A stretch of 64,000 bases of DNA. Origin: Caccoplasma_A sp045587545. Lineage in GTDB: Bacteria; Bacteroidota; Bacteroidia; Bacteroidales; G3-4614. Location of the stretch: positions 36,766 through 100,765 of the forward strand of contig JAZNCN010000012.1 of NCBI GenBank assembly GCA_045587545.1, given 5' to 3'. Under the pieces are notes generated by a model. That model saw nothing but the letters and a program-made list of their open reading frames with translations, did not search any database and had not been told where the DNA came from. How positions within the stretch are numbered: position 1 is the first letter of the stretch; each line of letters opens with the position of its first letter. The position numbers and the translations under genes are program-made. Below are positions 25,633 to 34,636 of this stretch, piece by piece.

Positions 25633-26214
25633 TTACTTTTTATATCTTGCATTCAAAGCTTTGATAACCTCGTCTGTAATATCAATTTTTTTGGTAGCGT
25701 GTATTGTACCTGCGTTATTCAATACAATATCGTAAGCTTTACTCAAAACATCGTCAATGTAGTTTTGAACCGAATCATTAACACGAAGAAGCATTTTTTG
25801 GTTGTTTTGTAATGCCTCTACCTCAAGTTTTTGAGCATACTCTTGAAGGTCTTGTTGCTTGTTCATAATGCGTTGATACTCTTGCTCTGCGCGCTCTTGA
25901 GTTAAGAAAGCATTGTTTTTAACTTTGCGTTGAAACTCTTCCATCTCTTTTTCCAAAGCTTTACCTCTCTCGTTAATGTTGGCACGCATTGACTCTTGTT
26001 GTTTCAACATCTCTTCATTAAGTTCTTTAGCCAAGTTGTAGTTGCTTAGCAGAGAGTCGGCATTTATATAAGCTATTTTAATAGCAGAAGTGCCACAACT
26101 ATCATTAGCAACTGTAACATTGCATGAAGAAGAATTCTCTTTACATTGAGTAAATGATGCTGCAACAATAAGACCTGCAGCAATAAGCGATAATGTTTTG
26201 CCTAAATTTTTCAT
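25633..26214 (-). CDS. OmpH/Skp-family periplasmic chaperone
   Basis: Skp-like chaperones hold unfolded outer-membrane proteins in the periplasm. The 193-residue protein has a signal sequence whose end, SFTQC (Cys24), could be a lipobox. Then come the conserved start of the mature domain (IAYINADSLLSNYNLAKEL), a long charged coiled coil (about 65-150) and a closing strand/helix (AYDIVLNNAGTIHATKKIDITDEVIKALN). Order and length fit OmpH. It lies 14 bases downstream of a small membrane-protein gene. It would serve the many barrels encoded in this window. Confidence 0.88.
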   Translation of the reverse strand: MKNLGKTLSLIAAGLIVAASFTQCKENSSSCNVTVANDSCGTSAIKIAYINADSLLSNYNLAKELNEEMLKQQESMRANINERGKALEKEMEEFQRKVKNNAFLTQERAEQEYQRIMNKQQDLQEYAQKLEVEALQNNQKMLLRVNDSVQNYIDDVLSKAYDIVLNNAGTIHATKKIDITDEVIKALNARYKK

Positions 26215-26228
26215 AAATGGTTTAAATA

Positions 26229-26456
26229 TTAATTTTTTAATTCTTGTTCTTTTAAAATATCATCAAGGTTCTTTTTATCTCTATCACGCGCATCAGTTGA
26301 TACAGAACATGTAATACCACGTTGCCTCATATGTCTGCTTGAACCTATATGCCCGTTAGGAAATTTACCTCCCCTTTTGAATAAAATCTTTACCGCCATT
26401 GCAAATATGGCAAAGGCTATAATAATAAAGGTTAAAAGCAATACAATATACCACAT
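26229..26456 (-). CDS. Small conserved membrane protein
   Basis: About 75 residues from the chosen ATG: an N-terminal membrane helix (WYIVLLLTFIIIAFAIFAMAV) and a basic segment with KFPNGHIGSSRHMRQRGITC. I associate this with small Bacteroidetes membrane proteins of unknown function carrying a KFPNxHxG motif. An in-frame ATG at 26504 would add 16 residues, and a TTG at 26519 a further 5. A minus-strand TATATTTG box at 26536-26543 could drive it together with the Skp-like gene. I do not recognise a function. Confidence 0.65.
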   Translation of the reverse strand: MWYIVLLLTFIIIAFAIFAMAVKILFKRGGKFPNGHIGSSRHMRQRGITCSVSTDARDRDKKNLDDILKEQELKN

Positions 26457-26535
26457 TTTTGTTATATATTTGTATGGTACAATAAAAATATGGTCAAAAA
26501 CCATATCTTTTTGACGCAAAATTTCACAACGGTTG

Positions 26536-26543
26536 CAAATATA
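26536..26543 (-). promoter_or_regulatory. -7 box upstream of the small membrane protein/Skp-like pair
   Basis: CAAATATA on the plus strand reads TATATTTG on the minus strand. No clear -33 box was found. It is the only promoter-like element for this pair. Confidence 0.4.
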
Positions 26544-26635
26544 ATAAAAACGTGTGAATAAAGTTCTTTATTTGTAAAAAGTGAATAGATAAAAATATCA
26601 ATTTTTAGGATTATTAATAATTAAAAATTACATAC

Positions 26636-28093
26636 ATGAAGATAACAGATTTAAAACCCAAAGCAATTTGGACTATTTTTGACGAAATAACAAAAGTTCC
26701 TCGCCCTTCAAAAAAAGAGGAGAAGATACGCCAATATCTAAAAGATTGGGCAGTAAAAAATGGAGTTGATGTAAAAGAGGACGAAACAGGTAACATATTA
26801 ATGAGTAAACCTGCAACCCCGGGTTGCGAAACTGCTCCTGTCCTTACTATGCAGGCACATATGGATATGGTTTGTGAGAAGAATAGTGGAGTAGAGTTTA
26901 ATTTTGACACCGATTCTATAAAAACAGTGGTTGATGGCGATTGGGTAAGAGCTGAAGGAACAACTCTTGGAGCAGATAACGGAATAGGAATGGCAGGTGC
27001 AATGGCTGCTCTTGTTGATGAAAATTTAAAGCACGGACCACTTGAAGCGTTATTTACCGTAGATGAAGAGACAGGCTTAACAGGAGCATTTGCCTTGAAA
27101 GAGGGCTTTATGAAAGGGAAATATCTATTAAACCTTGACTCTGAAGACGAAGGTGAAATTTTTGTAGGTTGTGCCGGAGGAGTTGACACTATTTCAACTC
27201 TGCCATATACAACAGAAAAAGTTCCCGAAGGATACCATTTTATAAAGATATATGTTGAAGGTTTACGTGGAGGACATTCAGGTTGTGATATACATTTGGG
27301 ACTTGGAAACTCAATAAAGATTTTGTCTCGTTTCCTTGCAAAATGGATAAGAAAAAATCCTCTATATCTTGTAAGTTTTGAAGGCGGAAACCTCCGTAAT
27401 GCCATACCTCGAGAAGCATCAGCCGTAATAGCAGTCCGCAAGGAAGATAAAGAGCCTGTAACCATCGCGTTGAATATGTTTGCCTCAGAGGTGGCTGCAG
27501 AGTTAAAAGGGATTGACGATAACTTCAAGATGCGATGGGAAACAACCGATGCAGCTGATGCCATAGAAAGCAAAACCGCTACAAATCTAATAAATGCATT
27601 GAACGCATGTATTCAAGGAGTAGTGGCAATGAGTCGCGATTTGGAAGGTTTGGTTGAAACCTCAACAAACCTCGCATCGGTTAAAATGCCTGAAGAAAAT
27701 AAGATCGTAATATCAACAAGTCAACGAAGCAGTGTTGAGTCGGCAAAACATGCAACAGCATTCAGTATAGAGAGCGTATTTACACTCGCAGGAGCAACCG
27801 TAACGCATAGCGAAGGCTATCCGGGTTGGAAACCTAAAATGGATTCACATATTTTGCAATTAACAGTTGATACATACGAACAACTATTTGGTGAAAAACC
27901 TGCCATAAAAGCTATTCATGCAGGATTAGAGTGTGGGTTGTTCTTAGAGAAATATCCATATCTTGATATGGTATCATTCGGCCCTACATTACGAGGAGTA
28001 CATTCACCCGATGAGAAGATGCATATACCTGCAGTAGCAAACTTTTATAAACATTTGGTTGCAATAATTGAGAAGGTAGCAGAGGAGAAGTAG
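26636..28093 (+). CDS. pepD: Aminoacyl-histidine dipeptidase (M20)
   Basis: This is a cytoplasmic zinc dipeptidase with broad specificity, including Xaa-His dipeptides. The 485-residue protein matches PepD: MQAHMDMVCEK (His75, Asp77), the bridging-metal Asp114 in LGADNGIGMA, and the catalytic glutamates E144/E145 in TVDEETGLTG. Further on are GGHSG, SQRSSVES and HAGLECG near the C-terminus. All are present and in order. The SufT-like gene begins one base after its stop codon, and lpxH follows closely, so the three form an operon. Confidence 0.95.
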   Translation: MKITDLKPKAIWTIFDEITKVPRPSKKEEKIRQYLKDWAVKNGVDVKEDETGNILMSKPATPGCETAPVLTMQAHMDMVCEKNSGVEFNFDTDSIKTVVDGDWVRAEGTTLGADNGIGMAGAMAALVDENLKHGPLEALFTVDEETGLTGAFALKEGFMKGKYLLNLDSEDEGEIFVGCAGGVDTISTLPYTTEKVPEGYHFIKIYVEGLRGGHSGCDIHLGLGNSIKILSRFLAKWIRKNPLYLVSFEGGNLRNAIPREASAVIAVRKEDKEPVTIALNMFASEVAAELKGIDDNFKMRWETTDAADAIESKTATNLINALNACIQGVVAMSRDLEGLVETSTNLASVKMPEENKIVISTSQRSSVESAKHATAFSIESVFTLAGATVTHSEGYPGWKPKMDSHILQLTVDTYEQLFGEKPAIKAIHAGLECGLFLEKYPYLDMVSFGPTLRGVHSPDEKMHIPAVANFYKHLVAIIEKVAEEK

Positions 28094-28094
28094 T

Positions 28095-28412
28095 ATGATG
28101 CAAAACGAACCAACAATAGAAGAGAAGGTCGTAAAGATGCTTCGCACTGTTTACGATCCTGAAATACCCGTAAACATATATGATTTGGGTTTGATATACC
28201 TTATCGATTTAGATGAAGATAAAAATCTAAAGGTTGAGATGACATTTACCGCACCAAACTGTCCTGCGGCAGAGTTTATACTTGAAGATGTTCGTATGAA
28301 ACTTGAAGGTATAGAGGGAGTGAAAAGCCTTGATTTGCAAGTAGTCTTTGAGCCGGAATGGAATAAAGATATGATGAGTGAAGAGGCAAAACTTGACTTG
28401 GGATTTTTGTAA
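28095..28412 (+). CDS. SufT/MIP18-like iron-sulfur assembly protein (DUF59)
   Basis: A 105-residue protein of the DUF59/MIP18 family, which takes part in Fe-S cluster maturation. The signature DPEIPVNIYDLGLIY is at about 21-35, and the conserved cysteine lies in FTAPNCPAAE at about 60. The end is acidic. It could equally be annotated as a metal-sulfur cluster biosynthetic enzyme or PaaD-like; no phenylacetate genes are nearby, which favours the Fe-S role. The start ATG-ATG at 28095/28098 follows pepD directly. Confidence 0.88.
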   Translation: MMQNEPTIEEKVVKMLRTVYDPEIPVNIYDLGLIYLIDLDEDKNLKVEMTFTAPNCPAAEFILEDVRMKLEGIEGVKSLDLQVVFEPEWNKDMMSEEAKLDLGFL

Positions 28413-28456
28413 GAGAGCAGGACCATACCATGCTATATACGAAAGAGGATTGGTGT

Positions 28457-29200
28457 ATGGATAAAAAAATATATTTTATATCAGATTTGCACCTTGGAGC
28501 AAAAACTTTGGAGTCGCCACTTGAAACCGAAAAACGTGTTGTCAAGTGGTTAGACTCTGTAAAAGATTCAGCATCGGCAATATATCTTCTTGGCGATATT
28601 CTGGACTATTGGTTTGAGTATCGTTGCGTTGTGCCACGTGGTTACACTCGCTTTTTTGGAAAGATAGCAGAGTTGACAGATAGTGGGGTGGAGGTGCATT
28701 GGTTTATAGGAAACCACGATATATGGATTTTTGATTATCTGCCCAAAGAATTAGGAATAATACTTCATAAAACATCATATATAACAGAGATTTACGGAAA
28801 ACGCTTCTATATGGGGCATGGCGACGGAGAAGGCAGACGACCGCTTGGCTTCTTGTTCTTGCGCTCATTTTTCCGGAATAAGCTATGTCAAAAACTATAT
28901 TCTGCAATACACCCATGGTGGACTGTACCATTTGCTCATGGGTGGTCTTCAACGAGTCGTAAGTCGGCAGGCTGTGAACCAAAATTTGCCAATGACGATA
29001 AAAACCCGTTAGTAGAATTTGCAGAAGAGTATAATCAAAAAGCAGAGAATAAAGTAGATTATTTTATATTCGGGCATCAACACCTGCTATTTAAGCGCCC
29101 TTTAAAAAGCGGAGGCGAGATAATCTTAACGGGCGATTGGATAAAACTATGTTCTTATGCAGAGTTTGACGGCTTTACAATAGAATTAAAACAGTTTTAG
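28457..29200 (+). CDS. lpxH: UDP-2,3-diacylglucosamine diphosphatase
   Basis: LpxH hydrolyses UDP-2,3-diacylglucosamine to lipid X in lipid A synthesis at the inner membrane. It is a calcineurin-like metallophosphoesterase. From the chosen ATG (247 residues) the metal motifs are all visible: SDLHLGA at 8-14, GDILDYWFEY, GNHDIW, GHGDGEGRR and FGHQHL. An ATG at 28430 would add nine residues without homology to LpxH N-termini. It is the last gene of the pepD operon. The match to LpxH rather than LpxI rests on the phosphoesterase motifs. Confidence 0.9.
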   Translation: MDKKIYFISDLHLGAKTLESPLETEKRVVKWLDSVKDSASAIYLLGDILDYWFEYRCVVPRGYTRFFGKIAELTDSGVEVHWFIGNHDIWIFDYLPKELGIILHKTSYITEIYGKRFYMGHGDGEGRRPLGFLFLRSFFRNKLCQKLYSAIHPWWTVPFAHGWSSTSRKSAGCEPKFANDDKNPLVEFAEEYNQKAENKVDYFIFGHQHLLFKRPLKSGGEIILTGDWIKLCSYAEFDGFTIELKQF

Positions 29201-29219
29201 AGAACATATAAAACTTCTT

Positions 29220-29249
29220 AATAAAGGACTCCGTCTCTCTTCTTTATTT
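29220..29249 (+). terminator. Possible terminator after lpxH
   Basis: AATAAAG (29220-29226) and CTTTATT (29242-29248) pair around a pyrimidine-rich loop and are followed by TTTT. The stem overlaps the stop codon of the converging antiporter gene and is AT-rich, so the call is weak. Confidence 0.3.
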
Positions 29250-30734
29250 TCCGCTTTTAAATAATCTCTTTATATCAAGAGTTTTAAGATATTCGTTATC
29301 ATCGCGAGCATCTTCTTTTATAAATAAGAGAATATCGTTAAGAATAATCTGAGTATCACCACGAGGAACAATATATTTGTCTCCGCGACGAATCATCATT
29401 ACTAAAATATCTTTAGGAAGATTTATATCTCTAAGAGTATTGCCTTTGACTAAGAACTCTTCGGTAACCTTTAATTCTGTCAGCTTTGCTTTAACTTCAT
29501 CTGGTAGTGCTATATCAAATCCTTTCTCAACCTCTTTTGTCGATAATCCCAATATGTTAGCAGACCATGTAACGGTAGTACCTTGTATTACAAGAGAGAT
29601 AATAGTTATTAGGAATACAATATTGAACATTATATTGGCATTTTCTAACCCTTCAACCATAGGGTATGTTGCAAATATAATAGGTACTGCACCTCTCAAG
29701 CCAACCCACGACACATATGTACGAGCTTTAAGAGACAGCCTTCTGAAAGGAGCAAGGCTCGCAAAAATAGCTATCGGACGAGATATAAAAATCATTACAA
29801 AAGCAATTATAATACCCAATAAGGTTACGTCCCATAATTCGTGAGGGTTTACAAGAAGTCCAAGAGTAAGGAACATTACTATTTGAAACAGCCATGCAAC
29901 ACCGTCAAAGAACGATACAAGTGTTCTTTTGTTGTATATTTTGTTGTTTCCGACCACCAATCCTGCCAAATAAACAGCCAAATAACCGTTGCCTCCGATA
30001 AAATCGGTAAAAGCAAAAACAAAGAAAACTAAGGCAAGTAGCAGAATAGAGTATAACGATTTGTTTTTAAGATTAATTCTGTTTATTGATATTACAGTCA
30101 AACGACCAAGTAAATAACCTGATAGAGCGCCCACAATCATTTGAGTAAAGAATTTAATGACTGCTTCGCCAAAGTTTATGTCGCCCGAACTTATCATTCC
30201 AATAAGAACAATGGTAAGAATGTATGCCATGGGGTCGTTACTTCCACTTTCCAATTCTAATAAAGGACGCAAATTCTCTTTAAGACCTTGTTTCTTAGTG
30301 CTGAATATTGAAAACACCGATGCCGAATCGGTTGAAGACATTATAGAAGCAAGCAATAACGATTCCAAAAAAGAAAAATTAATGCCAATAAGTTGTGTAA
30401 TATAGAATATAATAGCACCTGTTATTCCGGCAGTCAGCAAAACACCGATAGTGGCAAGTGTTATACCTTCAAAAGCAACAGGTTTTATATCGTCGGTTTT
30501 AGTATCCATACCACCCGAAAATAGTATAATGCTTAACGCAATCATACCAATAAATTGAGCAACTGCGGGAGAATCAAACTGAATACCTACACCATCACTT
30601 CCAAATATCATTCCTACCACAAGAAAAAGCAATAGAGTAGGAGTTCCTAATTTTGAGCTGAATTTACTTGCAATTATACTGACAAATAAGAGTATTGACC
30701 CGACAAGTACGATATTTTCAGTGTCTAAAATCAT
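29244..30734 (-). CDS. Potassium/proton antiporter (CPA1, NhaP2/CvrA type)
   Basis: This inner-membrane exchanger moves K+ or Na+ out against H+. The 496-residue protein has about twelve hydrophobic segments in the Na_H_exchanger domain (about 8-390), including SIMSSTDSASVFSI and LLELESGSNDPMAY, with the acidic ion-site residues of CPA1 exchangers. A cytoplasmic TrkA-C domain (about 405-480) includes GNTLRDINLPKDILVMMIRRGDKYIVPRGDTQI. This combination is the NhaP2 type. It is convergent with lpxH, and the coiled-coil gene lies upstream on the same strand. Confidence 0.93.
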   Translation of the reverse strand: MILDTENIVLVGSILLFVSIIASKFSSKLGTPTLLLFLVVGMIFGSDGVGIQFDSPAVAQFIGMIALSIILFSGGMDTKTDDIKPVAFEGITLATIGVLLTAGITGAIIFYITQLIGINFSFLESLLLASIMSSTDSASVFSIFSTKKQGLKENLRPLLELESGSNDPMAYILTIVLIGMISSGDINFGEAVIKFFTQMIVGALSGYLLGRLTVISINRINLKNKSLYSILLLALVFFVFAFTDFIGGNGYLAVYLAGLVVGNNKIYNKRTLVSFFDGVAWLFQIVMFLTLGLLVNPHELWDVTLLGIIIAFVMIFISRPIAIFASLAPFRRLSLKARTYVSWVGLRGAVPIIFATYPMVEGLENANIMFNIVFLITIISLVIQGTTVTWSANILGLSTKEVEKGFDIALPDEVKAKLTELKVTEEFLVKGNTLRDINLPKDILVMMIRRGDKYIVPRGDTQIILNDILLFIKEDARDDNEYLKTLDIKRLFKSGK

Positions 30735-30781
30735 CAGTTTCGGAAGTATGGAATTAATATAAATAATTTATTGTTAATAGT

Positions 30782-31696
30782 CTATTTTTCAAGAGTAAAA
30801 GATTTTTGTCCAATTAAATCTCCATCAGCAAAAATTTCAACGCGATATGTTCCCGGATAGAGATACTCTTCAACAGTCCAGAACATCTCTACGGCAGTCT
30901 CTTCACTATCATATGCAATAAGTTTCTTAATAGAATAATTTATTTCGCTATCCTCATAATTGAAAACATCAGATCTGTTTTTTATCAAAACGTCGTTGTC
31001 GGGTTTTATAATTCTTAAATATACAAACCTTTCACCTGCTTTTGCAGTGATATTTTTTGCTATTAAGAAATTTACCTGTATATATTCTATTTTGCTTATT
31101 TTTGATGTAGCCTTAGCTTTTTTGTTTAGTCCGGATATTGATATTGCAACAGCATCAAGCTTTGAGGCCAGAGTAACTTGGTGAGATAATTCCTCTTTAT
31201 CCTTTTGTAGTTGAGACGCAGTCTCTGCTACCTCTTTGTATTTAGAGCTAACCTCTTTATTTTCAGCAACTAATTTTTGATTAAGAGCATTTAAAGAGTC
31301 TATTTGTATTAAATAGCCTTTCATTACGCTTCTTAACGTACTCAACTCTTTTTTTAGTTCATCAATACGTTTGGCATCTGAAGCTTTGGTAGTTCTTAAC
31401 TCTTCCAATAGACGTTGAACCTTAAGTTTTTCATTCTCAAGTTGTTTTATAAGCGAGTCGTTACGGATAAACATTTTACTACCCTCAAATTGGTCATATT
31501 CATAAGCGAGGTTTGCGTATTCTGCCTCTAATGCTCTCTTTTCCTCTTCTATTGCAATTTGGGTTTTTATATTGTTCATTTCGTTGTGTTGAGAAATTAT
31601 CATATATAATGCAAATCCCAATATAAGAGCCAGACCTATGCTTACAAAAATCCAAATACCGAATTTCTCTTTTATGTTTTTAATACGTTCTTTCAT
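30782..31696 (-). CDS. Unrecognised membrane-anchored coiled-coil protein
   Basis: A 304-residue protein of unknown function. A short basic N-terminus is followed by one membrane helix (about 13-34, IWIFVSIGLALILGFALYMI). Next is a long coiled coil (about 36-185), then a compact beta-rich domain (about 205-304, with YIQVNFLIAKNITAKAGERFVYLRIIKPD and YPGTYRVEIFADGDLIGQKSF). The orientation implies an external C-terminus. The beta domain resembles an Ig-like or transthyretin-like fold, but no family was recognised. It has a consensus promoter and lies back to back with the PASTA gene. Confidence 0.75.
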   Translation of the reverse strand: MKERIKNIKEKFGIWIFVSIGLALILGFALYMIISQHNEMNNIKTQIAIEEEKRALEAEYANLAYEYDQFEGSKMFIRNDSLIKQLENEKLKVQRLLEELRTTKASDAKRIDELKKELSTLRSVMKGYLIQIDSLNALNQKLVAENKEVSSKYKEVAETASQLQKDKEELSHQVTLASKLDAVAISISGLNKKAKATSKISKIEYIQVNFLIAKNITAKAGERFVYLRIIKPDNDVLIKNRSDVFNYEDSEINYSIKKLIAYDSEETAVEMFWTVEEYLYPGTYRVEIFADGDLIGQKSFTLEK

Positions 31697-31720
31697 GGTA
31701 AAATATGCAATAATTATTTA

Positions 31721-31750
31721 CAAAGGTAATAAAAATAGAGTTATAAACAA
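31721..31750 (-). promoter_or_regulatory. Promoter of the coiled-coil membrane protein gene
   Basis: On the minus strand TACCTTTG (31721-31728) is preceded by TTG (31748-31750) with 19 bases between. Confidence 0.6.
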
Positions 31751-31785
31751 TCTACTTAACTCTAATTAACGCGCTAAAAAACATA

Positions 31786-31793
31786 TTACTTTG
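31786..31793 (+). promoter_or_regulatory. -7 box of the PASTA-rluD transcript
   Basis: TTACTTTG here places transcription start near 31800. That excludes the TTG at 31791 as start codon and supports the ATG at 31842. Confidence 0.55.
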
Positions 31794-31841
31794 AAAAACC
31801 AAACAAAATGGTTAACTTCGCATCTCAAACAGCTTAAATAT

Positions 31842-32435
31842 ATGATCAAGGGTGTAATTACTTTCTTTAAAAATCATCGGATTTTGCGTCATCTGCTTTA
31901 TATTTTTGTAGTAACGATGCTATTATTATCTGTGGCAGTTTATATGATGGATAAATATACGCAACATGGTGTAGCCGTAACAGTTCCTGAGATAAAAAAT
32001 TTAACTGTTGAAGAGGCTATGCCGATTTTGGAGCGCTACGGATTAAATTGCCAAATAATAGATTCCTTGTATGACGGCAAATTGCGTCCCGGAATAATAA
32101 TAGAGCAGACTCCACGAGAAGGGACAACTGTAAAACAGAAAAAAGCGGTATATGTAGTTATAAATTCAAAGATGCCTCGTCAAATTCCATTTCCGGAGTT
32201 AAAAGATATATCATATAGACAAGCAACCTCTTTGTTACAGGGATTAGGCTTTCCTGCTCCACAAATAGTATATGTTCCTTCAGTTTATAAAGATTTAGTA
32301 ATAGGTGCTTCATATAAGGGGAGGACAGTATTTGCAGGTGAAAAATTTCCTATAACAACAATATTTACTCTTACCGTAGGGTGTGGCGATAATGAATTAC
32401 CGGTTGATACCCTTTCTGTTGATGTTGGAATATAA
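31842..32435 (+). CDS. Single-pass PASTA-domain membrane protein
   Basis: A 197-residue protein from the chosen ATG. One membrane helix (about 17-37, LLYIFVVTMLLLSVAVYMM) is followed by two or more PASTA-type modules: VPEIKNLTVEEAMPILERYGLN with IIEQTPREGTTVKQ, then FPELKDISYRQATSLLQGLGF. PASTA modules bind peptidoglycan or beta-lactams in kinases and PBPs, but no kinase or transpeptidase domain is attached. It lies 11 bases before rluD, with ddl next, which links it to cell-wall genes. The upstream in-frame TTG overlaps the promoter. A role in envelope sensing is inference. Confidence 0.85.
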   Translation: MIKGVITFFKNHRILRHLLYIFVVTMLLLSVAVYMMDKYTQHGVAVTVPEIKNLTVEEAMPILERYGLNCQIIDSLYDGKLRPGIIIEQTPREGTTVKQKKAVYVVINSKMPRQIPFPELKDISYRQATSLLQGLGFPAPQIVYVPSVYKDLVIGASYKGRTVFAGEKFPITTIFTLTVGCGDNELPVDTLSVDVGI

Positions 32436-32446
32436 AACAATCCTTT

Positions 32447-33508
32447 ATGATACAAGAAGCAGATAATAATCATGCAGACGAGGATTTGTCTGCATATGAA
32501 GCCGACGAAAATGGAATGTATGAACATTTCCGTTTTGTAGCAGATAAAGGGCAAGGGTTGTTGCGCGTAGATAAATTTCTTGTAGCCCGAATGGAGGGGA
32601 CATCTCGTAATAGAGTTCAGCAATCAGCCGAGGCGGGGTGTATATTAGTAAATGGCAAATCCGTAAAATCTAATTACAGAGTAAAGCCTGACGATGTTGT
32701 AACTATTGTAATGGATCGTCCTCGCTATGAGAATGAGATAATCCCACAAGACATTCCACTTGATGTTGTTTACGAAGATAACGATGTGTTGGTAATAAAC
32801 AAACCTCCGGGATTTGTTGTTCACCCGGGACATGGAAATAAAGACGGAACATTGGTTAATGCATTAGCATATTATTTTAGAAATAATCCCGATTTTGATG
32901 TAAGCGATCCACGTCTGGGCTTGGTTCATCGTATTGATAAAGACACATCGGGCCTTTTAGTAGTTGCAAAAACACCTAATGCAAAAACATCTCTTGGCAG
33001 ACAATTTCATGATAAGACAACGTTTCGTCGATACAATGCCTTGGTGTGGGGTAAAATAGAAGATGATGAAGGGACTGTCGAAGGGAACATTGGAAGAGAC
33101 TTGCGCGATCGTTTACAGATGGCAGTTTTCCCGAACGGAGAGTATGGCAAGCATGCCGTAACCCATTATAAAGTATTGGAACGTTTTGGTTATGTAACCC
33201 TTGTAGAGTGTCAATTGGAAACAGGACGAACACACCAAATAAGGGTACATATGAAACATATAGGACATATCTTATTTAATGATGCAAGATATGGAGGAAC
33301 ACAGATTTTAAAAGGAGTTTCAACAGCGAAATACAAACAATTTGTGCAAAACTGTTTTGATTTGTGTCCACGTCAAGCGCTACATGCTAAAACATTAGGG
33401 TTTACGCACCCGGTAACAGGTGAGCAGTTGCATTTTAACTCCGAACTACCGCAAGATATGCAGAGCCTCATAGAAAAATGGCGGAATTATAGTAGAGAAA
33501 AATTTTAA
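32447..33508 (+). CDS. rluD: 23S rRNA pseudouridine synthase, RluD type
   Basis: RluD-type enzymes make pseudouridines in helix 69 of 23S rRNA. The 353-residue protein has an acidic N-terminus, an S4 RNA-binding domain (about 38-95, LRVDKFLVARMEGTSRNRVQQ) and a catalytic domain with the aspartate D164 in HRIDKDTSGLL. It also has the FRRYNALVWG and LETGRTHQIRVHM motifs. Length is as expected with a slightly long N-terminus. It is probably transcribed from the PASTA promoter; ddl has a separate -7 box. Confidence 0.93.
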   Translation: MIQEADNNHADEDLSAYEADENGMYEHFRFVADKGQGLLRVDKFLVARMEGTSRNRVQQSAEAGCILVNGKSVKSNYRVKPDDVVTIVMDRPRYENEIIPQDIPLDVVYEDNDVLVINKPPGFVVHPGHGNKDGTLVNALAYYFRNNPDFDVSDPRLGLVHRIDKDTSGLLVVAKTPNAKTSLGRQFHDKTTFRRYNALVWGKIEDDEGTVEGNIGRDLRDRLQMAVFPNGEYGKHAVTHYKVLERFGYVTLVECQLETGRTHQIRVHMKHIGHILFNDARYGGTQILKGVSTAKYKQFVQNCFDLCPRQALHAKTLGFTHPVTGEQLHFNSELPQDMQSLIEKWRNYSREKF

Positions 33509-33526
33509 AAATTATATATAAATAGT

Positions 33527-33534
33527 TACTTTTG
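33527..33534 (+). promoter_or_regulatory. -7 box of ddl
   Basis: TACTTTTG is a perfect TAnnTTTG, 72 bases before the ddl start codon. No clear -33 box was seen. Confidence 0.45.
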
Positions 33535-33605
33535 TAAATATCTTATTTAAAAGAATATTTAAATCCTGGTGTAAAAGGTTTATAAATAGAGCTTTGAGAG
33601 AATAA

Positions 33606-34592
33606 ATGAAGAAAAGACGAATAGCGATAGTTGCAGGAGGATACTCATCAGAATATCCCGTATCAATAAAAAGTGCGCAGGGAATAAAAACATTTCTTGA
33701 GAAAACACCATATGAAACCTATGTGGTGCGAATAACTCGGGATTTATGGGAGGTGGAGTTATCTGATGGAACTACATCGGAGATAGATAAAAATGATTTC
33801 TCTTTTGTTGAAGGCTCACACATCAAACAATTTGATTTTGCATATATAACAATACATGGAGTTCCGGGAGAAAATGGAGCATTGCAGGGATACTTTGATA
33901 TGATAGGTATGCCATATTCATGTTGTGGAGTATTTGCAGCATCTTTAACAGCAAACAAATATGCATGCAATCAATATCTCGCAAAATTTGGAGTAAAAAT
34001 ATCTCCTGCAAAAATGATACGTCAGGGAGAGGCATATTCAGTATCAGAAATAGCAAATGAGGTAACACTGCCATGTTTTGTAAAACCGAACGAAGGAGGC
34101 TCAAGTTGTGCAACAACAAAAGTCAAAGAGGCAGAAGAACTCCAAACCGCAATAGAGAAAGCATTTACCGAAGGCGGAAATGTTATAGTTGAAAAATTTA
34201 TGCAAGGGACCGAAGTTACATGTGGCTGTTACAAAACATCAGAAAAAACAGTTACATTACCAATAACAGAGGTTGTGAGCAAGAATGAATTTTTTGATTA
34301 TGAGGCAAAATATACAGCTTCAAAAGTTGAAGAGATAACACCGGCAAGAATATCAGAAGAGATAGCTAATAAGATATCAGCGACAACTTCTAAAATATAT
34401 GATATTATTGGAGCAAAAGGAATAATACGAGTTGATTATATTATAATAGGGGAAGAACCATACTTGTTAGAGGTTAATACTACGCCCGGAATGACGGTTA
34501 CTTCGTTTATACCGCAGCAGATACGGGCAATACAATTAGAACCGGGCGATGTTCTTTCTGAAATAATAGAAGATGCTTTGCGAACAAAATAA
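33606..34592 (+). CDS. ddl: D-alanine--D-alanine ligase
   Basis: Ddl joins two D-alanines for the peptidoglycan stem peptide in the cytoplasm. The 328-residue ATP-grasp protein shows IAIVAGGYSSEYPVSIKSA at the N-terminus (a variant of the usual GGxSxEHxVS). Further on are YITIHGVPGENGALQGYFDMIGMPYSCCG, the LPCFVKPNEGGSSCATTKV ATP loop, EKFMQGTEVTCG, and the C-terminal RVDYIIIGEEPYLLEVNTTPGMT metal site. The motifs are complete. It is followed by the acyltransferase gene after 44 bases. Confidence 0.95.
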   Translation: MKKRRIAIVAGGYSSEYPVSIKSAQGIKTFLEKTPYETYVVRITRDLWEVELSDGTTSEIDKNDFSFVEGSHIKQFDFAYITIHGVPGENGALQGYFDMIGMPYSCCGVFAASLTANKYACNQYLAKFGVKISPAKMIRQGEAYSVSEIANEVTLPCFVKPNEGGSSCATTKVKEAEELQTAIEKAFTEGGNVIVEKFMQGTEVTCGCYKTSEKTVTLPITEVVSKNEFFDYEAKYTASKVEEITPARISEEIANKISATTSKIYDIIGAKGIIRVDYIIIGEEPYLLEVNTTPGMTVTSFIPQQIRAIQLEPGDVLSEIIEDALRTK

Positions 34593-34636
34593 TTGATTGT
34601 ATTGATAAAACTAAAGGAAATAATAAGCTATTCAAT

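Noticed and set aside
26614..27573. Long minus-strand open frame opposite pepD
   Set aside because: It lies fully antisense to a complete PepD gene, has low-complexity Ser/Pro-rich translation and no family motif.
29377..29844. Plus-strand frame opposite the antiporter gene
   Set aside because: Antisense to the C-terminal half of a clear CPA1 antiporter; no recognised motif.
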